This document shows positions 53,418 to 63,579 of a stretch of DNA of 64,000 nt, in pieces (the first letter of the stretch is position 1; every line of letters starts with the position of its first letter). The notes under the pieces are model-generated. The model did not search any database, was not told the DNA's origin, and was given only the letters and a program-made list of their open reading frames with translations. The stretch is from contig OY744614.1 of the NCBI GenBank assembly GCA_963556255.1, forward strand, positions 323,572 to 387,571. The letters run 5' to 3'. The position numbers and the translations under genes were made by a program. Source of the DNA: Allolobophora icterica. Taxonomy: Eukaryota; Annelida; Clitellata; Crassiclitellata; Lumbricidae.

Positions 53418-55132
53418 CGTTTCTAACATGGTTCTAATGCATCAGTATATCGTCCATATAATTATTGCATAACACTGTATCTGTCGGAGTCAACTGATCC
53501 ACACAGCGACCAATCGACTAATTGATATAGCGCACAATTTTCAGATTCCTTCTGCCTAAAAAGACCGATGGTCATAAGATAAGAAGCCGAGCATAGAACT
53601 GATGGCCAGCTGCAGGGCAGGGCCACCAGATTTACCACTGGGCCCTTTAGACCCGGGCCTAAGGCGGCAATATCTTGGGACGGTATATACCGCCCTTCAA
53701 TTTTTTTAAATAAGTAATAATTTGCTCCATTTTTAATAAGTGATACAATTTTTGAAGGCTCTACATATAGACCGGCAGCATATCGATAACTGTAATTTCA
53801 CTTATATATTGAGTTTTGGAAAGAGGCGGCATTCGGTGTGGACCTATAGGGGGAACACTGCTAAATCCTGCCCTTGCTGCAGGACCAGTGGACCATTGGT
53901 CCTGTGCGGACCAGTACAATGCAATAGTCTATACGTCATCATTAGCGCGATATCGTCATCATCGTCGACAGCAACAACAGCAGCTGCTGCAACCCCCTCC
54001 CCCATCAGCAGCAGCAGAGATTGAAGTGATGACCTGACCTGCAAAGTGCATCCAGAATCCCATGTCCTGATCGCTCGCATCAGAGTGGAAGTTGATGACG
54101 ATGTTTCTTCCCGTCACTGGCTCCATGTGCGGCAGATACCCGCATCTTCTCTTGCTGCCACCTCCAGCCTCCGTATCCGGCTTCTGCTGCGTCTCTCCAT
54201 CCGATCGGATGCTCAGCCAGTCGCGACACGGTTCACTGAAGCGCAGCAGAAAGAAGGCGCTGCTCAGCACGATGGTCCCGGTCCCGGAAGCAGCCAGTGC
54301 GCATGTGCAGTTGCGCCTCAGTGGGTACATGTCGGGGAAGGCGGGGCTTGTGATGGACCCAGACGAAAGGTCTCGATAGAGGGAGTTCGAACAGATGTTC
54401 ATCAGAGACCGTTCTACAGAAGAATAAGACAGAACGTCATGACGTCAGATGATATGACATGACATGACGTCAAGTGACATGACGTCAATTGACATGGCAT
54501 GGCATGACGTCAAATGACAATGCACGAAATGACGTCAGGTGACATGACGTCAAATGACAATGCATTAAATGTGACATGACGTAATATGACATGGTATGAG
54601 ATGACTTCTAATGACATGACGTCAAATGACTTGGCATGACGTAAACTTACATGTCGTCAAATGACATGACATGAGATGACGTCAGATGACATGCATGACA
54701 TGACCTGATGCAAAATAACCGCAGTCTAAGACAATCGAGAGCACAGACTCTCTTACTTTTGACGCATTTGTATTCTACTCTCAGACAATTGGTGAAGTCG
54801 CTTCCACAGGTCAACCGGTGCAGAGGTCTTCTCTCGACGGGCATTCCCCGACACGAACTGCGACCCCGACAGTACCAGCTGGTCTGCGAGTAGGGCACGC
54901 TGCACATCGGACGGGGGTTGCAGGAGGAGGAGGACACCCCGTGAGGACGCCCCTTCTGGCGACCTCCGGCCGAGTAACCGAGCCTCTCGGAGACGATCCG
55001 AATGAGTTCATCGTGACGACAATCAAGGTCAAGGCCGCTCGTCCGTCCGTACCTCAACTCCTTCACGTGACCTCTGACCTCCCCTTTGACCTCCACAAAG
55101 AACAGAACCAGCGCCCAGACGACGCTCCGCAT
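47229..55132 (-). CDS. SUEL lectin-CUB-mucin type I membrane protein (five exons, 1,219 aa)
   Basis: Exons in transcript order: 55132-54757, 54413-54039, 53269-51515, 49177-49105, 48309-47229; total 3,660 nt including TGA. Introns are GT-AG with phases 1,1,1,2 and every junction stays in frame. Domains: signal peptide 1 to about 17; SUEL/galactose-binding lectin about 34-126 with eight cysteines and the hallmark CRGRSSC and LRVEYKC; CUB about 131-250; threonine-rich mucin-like stalk 273-308; charged ectodomain 315-835 with several N-glycosylation sequons; one membrane helix about 836-858 followed by RKRRRQ; serine- and proline-rich cytoplasmic tail. An in-frame TAG lies upstream of the ATG. 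It probably acts at the cell surface in carbohydrate or protein recognition. EVA-1 also pairs SUEL with a membrane helix but has no CUB domain; I know no named protein with this exact order. Confidence 0.88.
48310..49104. other. Intron 4 of the lectin-CUB gene, with a LINE fragment
   Basis: On the - strand at 48,640-49,030 the frame encodes RPSVTSSLTFSNRAMAIAVL, PLWNKLPPVLR and ELTKTSPLAISPRSF, the C-terminal tail of a CR1-like LINE protein. The rest of the intron shows nothing. Confidence 0.65.
49105..49177 (-). CDS. Lectin-CUB gene exon 4: transmembrane helix
   Basis: A 73-nt exon with acceptor TCTGTTTCTTTAG and donor CCG|GTAAAAG, phase 1 in, phase 2 out. It encodes VVFVLAIVGWFVFVSLFVVA and VYYI. 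The phase fit to both neighbours is strong support for such a short exon. Confidence 0.87.
49180..49470. repeat. GACA/GATA-rich microsatellite in intron 3
   Basis: Irregular CAGACAGATAGACAGG sequence next to the acceptor of exon 4. Confidence 0.9.
49753..50803. mobile_element. Non-autonomous element with arrayed ends and 9-bp target duplication (1,051 bp)
   Basis: Left end is a tandem of CCCCGTCAAAATAGC words, right end the inverted GACGGGGCTATTTTG words. The 9-mer GATGCATAC flanks at 49744-49752 and 50804-50812. It contains a + strand LINE 3' tail at 50,205-50,403 but no transposase. Mutator-like is a guess from the duplication length. Confidence 0.78.
50205..50403 (+). mobile_element. LINE 3' tail nested in the arrayed-end element
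   Basis: GGGATTTCCATCCCTTCTGG, then an AATAAAAAAATTGATTGATT tail, the mirror of the (AATC)n tails of the - strand LINEs at 38,829 and 60,041. Confidence 0.65.
50813..51278. other. Intron 3 sequence, nothing recognised
   Basis: No coding or repeat signal beyond short GCATAC words at the start. Confidence 0.5.
51279..51508. repeat. (CATA)n and (GACA)n microsatellite
   Basis: About 195 bp of CATA followed by about 30 bp of GACA, six bases downstream (in transcript sense) of the exon 3 donor. Confidence 0.97.
51515..53269 (-). CDS. Lectin-CUB gene exon 3: mucin-like stalk and charged ectodomain
   Basis: 1,755 nt, phase 1 to phase 1. It opens TDSNSKINVKCGRHLFAADD, then a nearly pure threonine run (ACC/ACT/ACA codons, residues about 273-308) likely to be O-glycosylated. 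It continues as 520 residues rich in Glu, Asp, Lys and Ser with sequons such as NHT, NIT, NAS, NET and NQS, and almost no cysteine. No domain is recognised; probably extended or disordered. The donor TGGG|GTAAAC is followed at once by GACA/CATA microsatellites. Acceptor CTCTGTTTCAG. Confidence 0.85.
53270..54038. other. Intron 2 of the lectin-CUB gene
   Basis: Holds a (TA)n run at 53,367-53,413 and a GC-rich GGGCCCTTTAGACCCGGGCC segment near 53,660 resembling the end of a small element. No other feature. Confidence 0.55.
54039..54413 (-). CDS. Lectin-CUB gene exon 2: CUB domain
   Basis: Acceptor TTATTCTTCTGTAG; donor GCAG|GTCAGG; 375 nt, phase 1 to phase 1. It encodes CSNSLYRDLSSGSITSPAFP, then CRDWLSIR and GRNIVINFHSD...GFWMHFA, the canonical CUB signature of an SGxIxSPxFP start, a D-x-L-x-[IV]-R strand and an F-x-S-D strand. 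One complete module per exon. Confidence 0.9.
54440..54684. promoter_or_regulatory. Array of eight TGACGTCA (CRE-type) octamers in intron 1
   Basis: Perfect TGACGTCA palindromes start at 54440, 54465, 54480, 54505, 54530, 54545, 54617 and 54677 within a degenerate ATGACATGACGTCAAATGAC minisatellite. TGACGTCA is the consensus for CREB/ATF dimers. Regulatory use is inference; it could be only a minisatellite. Confidence 0.5.
54757..55132 (-). CDS. Lectin-CUB gene exon 1: signal peptide and SUEL lectin domain
   Basis: Starts MRSVVWALVLFFVEVKG, a hydrophobic leader. The lectin domain has Cys at residues 38, 71, 77, 88, 94, 109, 116 and 123, the count expected for a SUEL/RBL fold. The donor AAAA|GTAAGAG leaves phase 1. 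The whole domain lies in a single exon. Confidence 0.9.
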
Positions 55133-56200
55133 TCCTTGAAGTCTAATGACGCCTTCAACGAACGAATGATTTACTCTGCGCCAGTTCTAATTAAGAGACG
55201 GTCGCCATGGTAACGAAGAAAGATGAGCCGCGTGAAGCGTGAAGAAGAATCAATGGAGAGTGTTAAAGACGTCGTCAGCAGATGACGAGAATGGCTTCGA
55301 CTGTGACCTTTGACCTTTCCAATCGTTCGTCACGACTTCGATTTCTTTCCTCTTGGTCGTCAATACGCGCATTCAGCCAGAGGAGGATTCGTCGTCGCTG
55401 AGAACTCCACTTTGTTGAGGTTGAATTCAATAACCTCCATCGAAGTCATCGATTTGTCATCTGCCTTTGCTCTCAATCTCTTCTGCGTTCTCTTAAGACT
55501 CGCCTCTCTGTAGTTTTCGACTTCAACCGATCGAAGCCACTTTAAGAAAATGTTTCGTTCATGTTCGACGGCGAACTCTTTCATCTGTTGTCGGCACCTT
55601 TGATGTTCGATTGTCGTTTTTGCTTTCGCAGTCTTTCGTCTCCCTTTTTTGACTCTTCCGTTTTCGACTGGTCTATTTTCGGTCTCTGTTTTGATGAATC
55701 GAATTCGATGTAGGAAGAGCGCGAGAGCGGAGTTTCTCACCCGACCCTTTCCTTGTCACCTCTGATTCAGACGAAGACTGAATGAAGGGATGCTGACATG
55801 AATGACCAGCTGGCGATTGGTGTGACGTTGTATGTAGATCGCTGCCAACTGCGTCCTCCATCAATCACTCACTGTGTCCAGCTGGTGGACACGATTACTG
55901 GACCATATGGTCAGTACATCCGTAGTGGACATTTGTTACGAGCCGGGGAACACCTGTTGGAGGCTAATGGCCGATGTCGCGACATTCTCCCAAGTACCTA
56001 CCGATGACGGACAGGTCAACAGCGTTCTCAGCATCTGCAGCTGATGTTGTTGCAGATGGTAATTATGATGAAGATATGATGACGACGACAACGACTACAA
56101 CAACGACGATGATGAAGATGCGGTCGCAAGATAAAAGATATTTGTCGTGAATGAATATGTCATAATGACATCGCTCCAGCTGCTACAACTACTAATAGCA
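55133..56200. other. 5' flank of the lectin-CUB gene
   Basis: Presumed promoter side, but no convincing TATA or initiator could be picked. Contains one 126-codon - strand frame (55,360-55,740), listed separately. Confidence 0.4.
55360..55740 (-). CDS. Uncertain basic 126-codon open frame
   Basis: It starts MRNSALALFLHRIRFIKTET, is rich in Lys/Arg and has no low-complexity run. It lies upstream of, and on the same strand as, the lectin-CUB gene. No domain is recognised and no splice partner was identified. It could be a small gene, part of a 5' exon, or chance. Confidence 0.2.
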   Translation of the reverse strand: MRNSALALFLHRIRFIKTETENRPVENGRVKKGRRKTAKAKTTIEHQRCRQQMKEFAVEHERNIFLKWLRSVEVENYREASLKRTQKRLRAKADDKSMTSMEVIEFNLNKVEFSATTNPPLAECAY

Positions 56201-56237
56201 CTATTACGAAAACTACCAGCATCACCACCTGAGATAA

Positions 56238-56452
56238 ATAGTCTGTCTGTCTGTCTGTCTGCCTGTCTGTCTGTCACAGGCAGACAGACTGACATACGTG
56301 TAGAGAAAGGATTCGCAATAACTCTTACTGCAACTGCTATTAGCACTACTAATTGTAATTGCAGTAACCACCGCCGCACGACAGACAGACTCATACAGAC
56401 AGACAAACAGACAGAGAGGTAAACAGACAGACAGACAGACAGACAGAAAGGT
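56238..56452. repeat. GTCT/GACA microsatellite pair
   Basis: A (GTCT)n run at 56,238-56,275 and (GACA)n runs at 56,380-56,448 in opposite sense, able to fold back on each other. Confidence 0.88.
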
Positions 56453-56814
56453 AGACCGCAGACATCCGTTTCTAATTAGAGTTGTCCCTGCAACAGATTG
56501 TGATGTCCAGGTGTTGTCGTCATTCACAGCAAAAGACCTTTTCTTGGCGACCCCAGACATCGGATGAGATGTCAACACAAGACGACGATGAAGCGCCACC
56601 TAGCCATCGCCGATCGTTGTGACTTCAGCAAACGATAGATGGCGTCTTCCGCAACATTTGCCTACATAGTCCTCATTTAACTTTTATAGCGCCACGAGTT
56701 GATATCGCATCAATGTAGACAAGATGAATAGACGCTCAACGAGTTAAGAAACCGGACGAACTAGTGGAGCACATTGGTACTTGTCTTTATCCCTCCTTCG
56801 AACTCTTATTGTCT

Positions 56815-57060
56815 CTCTGCCTCTCTCTGTCTCTGTCTCTCTCTCTCTCTGTCTGTCTCTGTCTCTCTCTCTGTTTTTGTTTTTCTCTATTTGCATCTTT
56901 CTCTTTGTATCTCTCTCTGTCTCTGTCTTTGTCTGTCTCTCTCTTCTCTTTCTCTCCTCTCTCTTCTCTCCTCTCTCCTCTCTCCTCTTTCTCTCTCCCT
57001 CTCCCTCTCTGTCTGTCTGTCTGTTTGTCTCTCTCTCTCGTTCTATGTCTTTCTCTTTTG
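56815..57060. repeat. CT/GTCT-rich microsatellite
   Basis: Compound TCTCTGTCTC sequence, then CTCTCCTC, followed by a purine-rich GGAAGAGG tract to 57,165. Confidence 0.93.
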
Positions 57061-57171
57061 TGCCGTGCACACTACACTGTCTACACATGACTGCGCAAGG
57101 GGAAGGGAGGGAGAGGGAAACGGAGAGGAAGAGGGAATAGGAAGAGGAAGAGGAAAGAGGAGGGAATGACA

Positions 57172-58782
57172 ATGACAAACTCGTTTATTGAAACCAATAA
57201 TCAACGTAAAGTGCATACAATTATACTTTCATAGGAATCTGGTGACAAAAGGATGTCCCAAAAGGGAAAAGCTCCCGCTACCAGGGACACCTATCTGCAA
57301 AGCAATATACAATGGCGCGAAACAAAACCAGCTTGTAATCTAAATTATTTTGCATATACATAGCAGAATAAAAGTCTTAATTAACATTGCCACACTTGGG
57401 CAGTGAACAAACATTATAGGAAACGCAGTAAATCCAAATTATTTTGCATGTACATAGTAGAATAATCTATTTAAACAAACTTTTTAAATAAATATCAACA
57501 ACGATGGCCGACGGAAACTTGGCAATGAGACTAATGACGTCAGCATAAATCAAAGACGAAAAGTGAAACTAATTGAGTGAATTAACTGCAAATTTCAGCG
57601 TCATCTGGCGATTATAGTTTGCCTTCGAGTCACTGTTCACTAGCTTAAATCAAAGCCTAGAAAAATATGCGCCGACCGCGCATCAATAGTAATATTCCAC
57701 ATCATCTGCCTGCCTGCATGATTTATTGATTTTACAAGGCTAAGGAGTTTACAAGGAGTTTCGGTTTCCGGCTTTCTGCTGTGCATTTATTAATTAAAAT
57801 AGTTCATTTTTTCAGGTTTGAAAATGGGCCCCTTTTACCTGGGCCCCCCCGCAGTTGCGGGCCCTGCGGGCCCATAGTTACGCTACTGATTGCCACACTT
57901 GGGCAGTGAACAAAAATTTATAAGAAACGCAGGAAAAAAAAAGGTAAAAGACAAACTGTCGGAGACTCAGTCCAATGGGGCAAACGATCAGGAAAGATAC
58001 TGAGCCAAGGATCAGACATTCTATCAAGGTTAAACATAAAAATAGATAGGAATTGGATCGTACATTTAATATAATACACGATTCAATTACTGGTATTTAG
58101 TAAGTAATGGCGCAGTGATTTTTTAAAGCTCTGAAGAGTCCCCACCTGCTGAAGTGAAGGGGAAGGGCATTCCATATATGAGGTCCAGAAGCATTAATCG
58201 AGAATTTGCGTGTGTTTGTGCGTGCAAATACTGGCCTATATTTAGCGGCACTCCTAGTGTCATGGGAATGGATGTCAGAGCCAATTTTAAAAAGATTCTT
58301 AAGTTGTGTAGAAGATTTCTTGTAAGTTTGAACATAAGTAGTCCTATTTGATAATTCCTAATTTGATCAATTTTTAGTATTTTATAAGACATAAATATTG
58401 GATCCGTATGTGCGCCCCAGGGAGCTCCGCTAATAGTACGTATGGTTCTTTTCTGCAAGAGACCCAACTTATGAAGCCTTGAGGCATAGGTGGAGGCCCA
58501 CACTATACAACAGTAGGATAGATAGGGGTAAATAAGCGAATAATATAATTGGGTGCGTATTACAGGTGGTAGTTTGTTTGAAGCACGGTAAATTATTCCT
58601 GTATTTTTTGCGACCTTATTTGCAATACTCTTAATGTGCAAGTCCCAAGTTATCACTCCTAGAAATTTAGTGCTCTGAACTTGGTTAATTTTATGATCAT
58701 TTATAGTAAGACTAATAGGGCAATCCCACAGCCCAGCCTTTCTGTGAGATTTGAAAAGCATAAAGGCTGTCTTATCAACAGA
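57172..58782 (-). mobile_element. 5'-truncated LINE
   Basis: The - strand from about 58,760 encodes MLFKSHRKAGLWDCPISLTI, KFLGVITWDLHIKSIANKVA, QLYYSLIYPYLSYCCIVWAS and RLHKLGLLQKRTIRTISGAP, the segment after the RT core of the same kind of LINE as 38,996-40,286. A 3' block CCCAAAAGGGAAAAGCTCCC is shared in form with 39,065 and 63,715. It splits a GGAAGAGG purine tract. A segment at about 57,420-57,890 is bounded by a repeated CACACTTGGGCAGTGAAC and ends with a GGGCCC-rich, GTTACGCTACTG hAT-like terminus, so it is probably a nested insertion. Confidence 0.83.
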
Positions 58783-59853
58783 GGGAAGAGGAAGAGGAAG
58801 AGGAGGAGAAGGAGGAGGAAGAGGAAGAAGAGAAACGACGGCCGTTGTTGAGATGTCAGTGAATACGGTCCCTCATCGTCCTAAATCTAACAGCTGGACT
58901 TCGCTAGCAGCTGAATTACCCTTCCAGCAGCCACACGATACCCTACAGGAAGTCCAGCTGTCCTGATGCGGATATGTTCTTCGCCTTTGTCTGTCCGTCG
59001 ACAGAGGGTGGATTTCGCTAGCTCAGTTTGTACGGCATCGCAACAATAAGAGTCATGATCAGGTTCTTTTTGATCGTTTCTATTCTAATGAATTGTATTG
59101 TATTGCATCTATTTTGTATTTACCGCCACAAATAGCTCAGCAAACAGTATCAGCTCCTTAGTTAATGCGCACCTTTTTAGATCTGTTATATAGCCGTCTG
59201 ACAGCGTCTATGTGAGGTTCCTAAAGCGCGCTGTATAAGTGTTAAAACGCAAATAAATATTGCTTTGCAATTTGCTGTATTTTAAAATTAAAATAACATA
59301 TAATTTCAGATAGTGTTAAGTGTTTAAGGCGCAGAGAGATGGAAAGGACTTTCAAACGTTGCCAGTTTTGGTGGTGCGATGAAAGATTGGATTTTTTTGA
59401 CCACTCAGTTCGATTTCTCCATAGCGACAGTAACCATGGTTACCAGTGAACGTTAGCGTTATCCTGGATCGTGGCTTTGTGAGTCCAGAAACGTTTGATT
59501 ATTGTCAAAGCTGTTTCTCCCGTAGACGAAATTCTGAATTGCTTTTGCGGACAATGTCATGTTGACGTGAAAATGACGTTGTCATCGGCGCGAGATCTAA
59601 ACGAGAACTGCGCGAGATGACAGACGACAAGAAGCAAGCAGTTGTGGATAATTGGATCGCTGGGGGGCGCTAGACCTGGCGCCTCATCCACGGCCAGAGA
59701 TCGTCCCACCCGACGGAAGCGGAGGCGGATGATAGTGAAGTCAAGACTATAGGCCTAACTGGCGCAAAATAAATGACGATGTAGACGGAATCAGAAGAGA
59801 CGCAACGGCATTTTAAATGGAGTCAGATGCTTCGATTCTTGTCGTTGTTGTTT
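58783..59853. other. No gene recognised
   Basis: A purine tract (58,783-58,835) is followed by an open + frame to 58,966 (EMSVNTVPHRPKSNSWTSLA ... DTLQEVQLS, stop) that looks protein-like but lacks an acceptor or known domain. The rest shows nothing. Confidence 0.35.
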
Positions 59854-60038
59854 GAGGTTCCTTTAAGGCTTACTTTTAGGTTCCTTTGGATTGCCTTTAG
59901 GTTACTGTATAGGACTTACTTTTATGTTCGATTCAGGTTCCTTCGGGTCGCCTTTAGGTTCTCTTAAGGCATACTTTTATGTTCCTTTGGTTTGGTTTTA
60001 GGTTCCTGTAAGACTTGCTTTATGTTCCTTTGGGTTGC
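59854..60038. repeat. Degenerate AGGTTCCTTTRGG minisatellite
   Basis: About four units of 40-57 bp, each with an AGGTTCCTTT-like start and a CTTACTTTTATGTTC-like middle. Confidence 0.8.
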
Positions 60039-60040
60039 GC

Positions 60041-60041
60041 T

Positions 60042-60073
<32 letters not shown>

Positions 60074-60140
60074 GTTTTATTGATCCCAGAAAGTTTAGCA
60101 TATCGAATTTTACAGGTGGTGCTTACGAAAATCTGGGATT
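60041..60140 (-). mobile_element. LINE 3' tail remnant with (AATC)n
   Basis: An (AATC)n run of about 33 bp followed by AGTTTTATTGATCCCAGAAA, the same layout as 38,829-39,070. Confidence 0.7.
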
Positions 60141-60364
60141 GAACAGGCAGACCTAAAACGACCAGCATCTGCTTAATTAAATAGGTTCGCCTACTAAGAC
60201 AGGTCAAATTTGGATGGTATTCGATGTTTAAGATATGACACTTTTATTATATAGATGAAAAACAAGCTATGTGCAACCGTATATAAACTGTAAAACTGGA
60301 AATAAACCGCGACTCTGAGAGGTTCTTATAACGAGCGATGTAGAAGTGTTCTATTGCATTACAT
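60141..60364. other. Non-coding stretch
   Basis: Nothing recognised. Confidence 0.4.
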
Positions 60365-60532
60365 CAGTCTTGTTGTCCTCGAGACCAAGGTCTTGGTCTC
60401 GAGTGCACTCGAGTTCGTTTTAAAAAGTCTTGGTCTTGGTCTTGGTCTTGAGACCAAAAGTCTAGGTCTTGGTCTTGGTCTTGAGGCTCAAAGTCTTTTT
60501 CTTGGTTTTGCAAGACCAAGACCAAGACTTTT
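60365..60532. repeat. GTCTTG minisatellite with palindromic head
   Basis: The head CTCGAGACCAAG/CTTGGTCTCGAG plus CTCGAGTGCACTCGAG is identical to that at about 12,719. It ends with a CAAGACCAAGACCAAG inverted segment, so the whole repeat can fold back. Confidence 0.92.
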
Positions 60533-61067
60533 GACAATATGAACAGTCATTTAACAAAAGGCAAGGATTAAAAAAAATTATCCAATAATTACTAATACAA
60601 TTGCTGTAGTATTTACACGGTGTGAATGAGGCTTTGCTGTTGTTTAGGACAATTATTTTGACTTCCGGTTATTTACCATATAATGATTTCAAAATAGACT
60701 TACATTTACATCCAGTGCTTGAAAAGCTGCTCTGTGTGCCAGTGAATTCAGCACTGTAGAACGTATTTTTCACATGGCAGAAATTTTATGAGGCCCACAG
60801 CCTCCACAGGTCACGTCTTGGTCAGAAAATTCTGAACGAATTCGTTTTTATAAAATGCAACAGGCATACGGAATAACATTTCGCATGAGACTTTTGTAAA
60901 TACGAATTCAGAATTCTCTGCAGTCTGAATTTGGAGTTGTTTTGTTTGAACAAATTAAAAGATTCATGTTTTAATTAAAAATAGCGAGTAGTCCGACTTG
61001 ACAATTTATTTTTTTAGTAAAGAATAGAAGTCTGGATATGGTTGTGATTTTTTTGGTATTTTTCTCG

Positions 61068-61168
61068 GTTTTGGTCTTGAGTTTCAAAGTCTTGGTCTTG
61101 GTCTTGAGGTTCAAGGTCTTGGTCTTGGTCTTGGTCTTGAGGTTCAAGGTCTTGACAACAAGACTGCA
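61068..61168. repeat. GTCTTG minisatellite
   Basis: Copy without the palindromic head; its upstream flank resembles that of 37,290-37,440. Confidence 0.9.
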
Positions 61169-62140
61169 TTACATTGCGTTATATTACATTACAAACTAAA
61201 GGTGAGAGCTGTAAAGGCACAATGAGAACATATTATGCATATGAAACTAAATCATACATGAATGGAAACTAAAGTGAGAAAGAAAACCGAAATTATATTT
61301 ATGTATGCACGGCCTGCCTATGCTGGATTTCTCACCTCACATGATATTAGGCTACGCATATTAATGCAGCTCTGAAAAGGATCGCAGATGGCAATTATGT
61401 GAGAAGACCAATACCGCAGAAGAGCTGATTGCTCGAGCAGAAAGGAAGCTCTTCCAGAAATCGCAGTTCTTTGGCCACTGCATTCATCAGCTCTTGCCAC
61501 TTCCTCGTGAGGACAAGTACTCGCTTCGCAGGAAAACACATCCTTTCATGCTGCCTCTTGTTATATCTAAATTCTCTAAAAGCAGCTTTGTTAATCGATT
61601 TCATTATATTTAGTTGTGCATGTGTGACTTCGTAATCTGCTCCTGTTATAGTTTATTTTAAAACTGTATGCAATCGTTGTATACAATGTAATGCATGTGC
61701 GCTTGTCCGTTGCAAATGAAGGCTACTTACTTATGTGCAAGTTCGTTGCTATGACAATCTGGATAAGAGAATACATGGTGTGCAGTCACATTAGCAGTGT
61801 CAAGTATTTAACAGAATTCCTTTCTCCTTCTGACATAGTTTCACATTAGGTGACTGTCGGATGTTCACGGGTAGCGCTTGTTTTCCAAACTGACGAACCA
61901 GCACATTCAATATTGAATAGGCCGGAATTAGTATGGCTGTTCTTGTAGGTATACTCTAGTGGTTCATAATACACAATAGCCTATTATATAAACGAACAAT
62001 TAGGGACTACAGTTGGCTGTCCAGCCCTAAGTGAGTCGTTATAGGCCCATGATCAACACCATCACGACGAACATACAAAGAAAAGAAGAATGGACGAAAC
62101 AGGGGAAAAGAAACAATGGACGAAATGCAGAAGATGACAG
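61169..62140. other. No gene recognised
   Basis: Overlapping short frames on both strands at 61,318-61,635 have ordinary composition but no motif or splice support. Confidence 0.4.
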
Positions 62141-62149
62141 ATCGATCGT

Positions 62150-62236
62150 TAATCGATTCGAATCGATCGATCAAAGGTCCATCGATTCTTATCACCAGCA
62201 GCATCACGAACACAGCAGCATCAGCAGCATCAGCAT

Positions 62237-62270
<34 letters not shown>

Positions 62271-62275
62271 GGTCC
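62150..62275. repeat. ATCGAT palindromes and (CAG)n run
   Basis: A perfect 16-bp palindrome ATCGATTCGAATCGAT and nearby GATC words precede CAGCAT/CAG repeats at about 62,200-62,268. Frames reading through give poly-Ser or poly-Ala and are not supported as genes. Confidence 0.85.
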
Positions 62276-62639
62276 CTTGGCTCTTCATCAGCGTTCAGTG
62301 TTCTACGTCATCTACAGATCTCTCTTCGTCCCGGTGCTTCTCTTCCGCCGACGAGAGGATCTTCGTCCTCCGCTCAACAATACACACAGATCTCCCAAGA
62401 GACAAAGCTTTATGCCTCTCTCAGGTCATCACTATCGCATTCAGATACACATTCAATCTCAATGTCCGTCCGTCTGTCCGTCTGTCTGTGTGCCTATGTA
62501 CGTCTGTCTGTCTGTCTGTCTGTGTGCGTCTGGGTGTGTTGGTGAGGGGTGGACGTTGTTGATTTCTCTGGGTTCCATTGGTGGCGAATGAACTGATGTA
62601 AGATTCGCCAGATAAGATGATTGTCTTCCCACACAAAAA

Positions 62640-63230
62640 ACGTACTCTCTGTCTGTCTCTGTCTGTCTGTCTCTGTCTCTGTCTCTGTCTCTCTGTCTCT
62701 GTCTCTCTGTCTCTGTCTCTCTGTCTCTCTGTCTCTGTCTCTCTGTCTCTGTCTCTGTCTCTGTCTCTCTGTTTCTGTCTCTCTGTCTCTCTGTCTCTGT
62801 CTCTCTGTCTCTGTCTCTGTCTCTCTGTCTCTCTGTCTCTGTCTCTGTCTCTCTGTTTCTGTCTCTCTGTTTCTGTCTCTCTGTCTCTGTCTCTGTCTCT
62901 CTGTCTCTGTCTCTCTGTCTCTGTCTCTGTCTCTGTCTCTCTGTTTCTGTCTCTCTGTCTCTGTCTCTGTCTCTCTGTCTCTGTCTCTCTGTTTCTGTCT
63001 CTCTGTCTCTGTCTCTGTCTCTCTGTCTCTGTCTCTGTCTCTCTGTTTCTGTCTCTCTGTTTCTGTCTCTCTATCTCTGTCTCTCTGTCTCTGTCTCTCT
63101 GTCTCTGTCTCTCTGTTTCTGTCTCTCTGTCTCTCTGTCTCTCTCTCTCTCTCTCTGTCTCTGTCTCTCTGTCTCTCTCTCTTTCTCTCTGTCTCTCTGT
63201 CTCTCCCTCTCTCTCACTCTCTCTCATGCC
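62640..63230. repeat. CTGTCT/CTCT compound microsatellite
   Basis: Nearly 600 bp of TCTCTGTCTC sequence. The long Leu/Ser/Cys frames (+) and Arg/Glu/Thr frames (-) are artefacts of its periodicity. Confidence 0.97.
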
Positions 63231-63445
63231 TTTCCTTTTTTCCTATATTTCTCCTTATCTCTCCCTCTCTCGTTCCTCTGTCAATCGTTTTTCTTTCTCT
63301 GTATGTATCTCTCTATTTATCTCTCTCTCTCTTTCTCTTACTTTCTCTCTCCTTTCTCTCTTCTTCCCTCCCTGCTTTCAATCGATTTTATTGCGGAGTA
63401 AAACACAGTTACGAACTATGGCTCGCATATATCATGTCAAGCCAT

Positions 63446-63449
<4 letters not shown>

Positions 63450-63504
<55 letters not shown>

Positions 63505-63579
63505 TACTTGTGTGTGTGTGTTTTACTCAGCAATAAAATCGATTGAGAGCAGGGAGAGAAGAGAGAAAGGAGAGAGAAA

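Noticed and set aside
62116..62562. Possible poly-Ala/poly-Ser protein around the CAG run
   Set aside because: No splice sites or domain, and the frame runs into GTCT repeats; the CAG run explains the openness.
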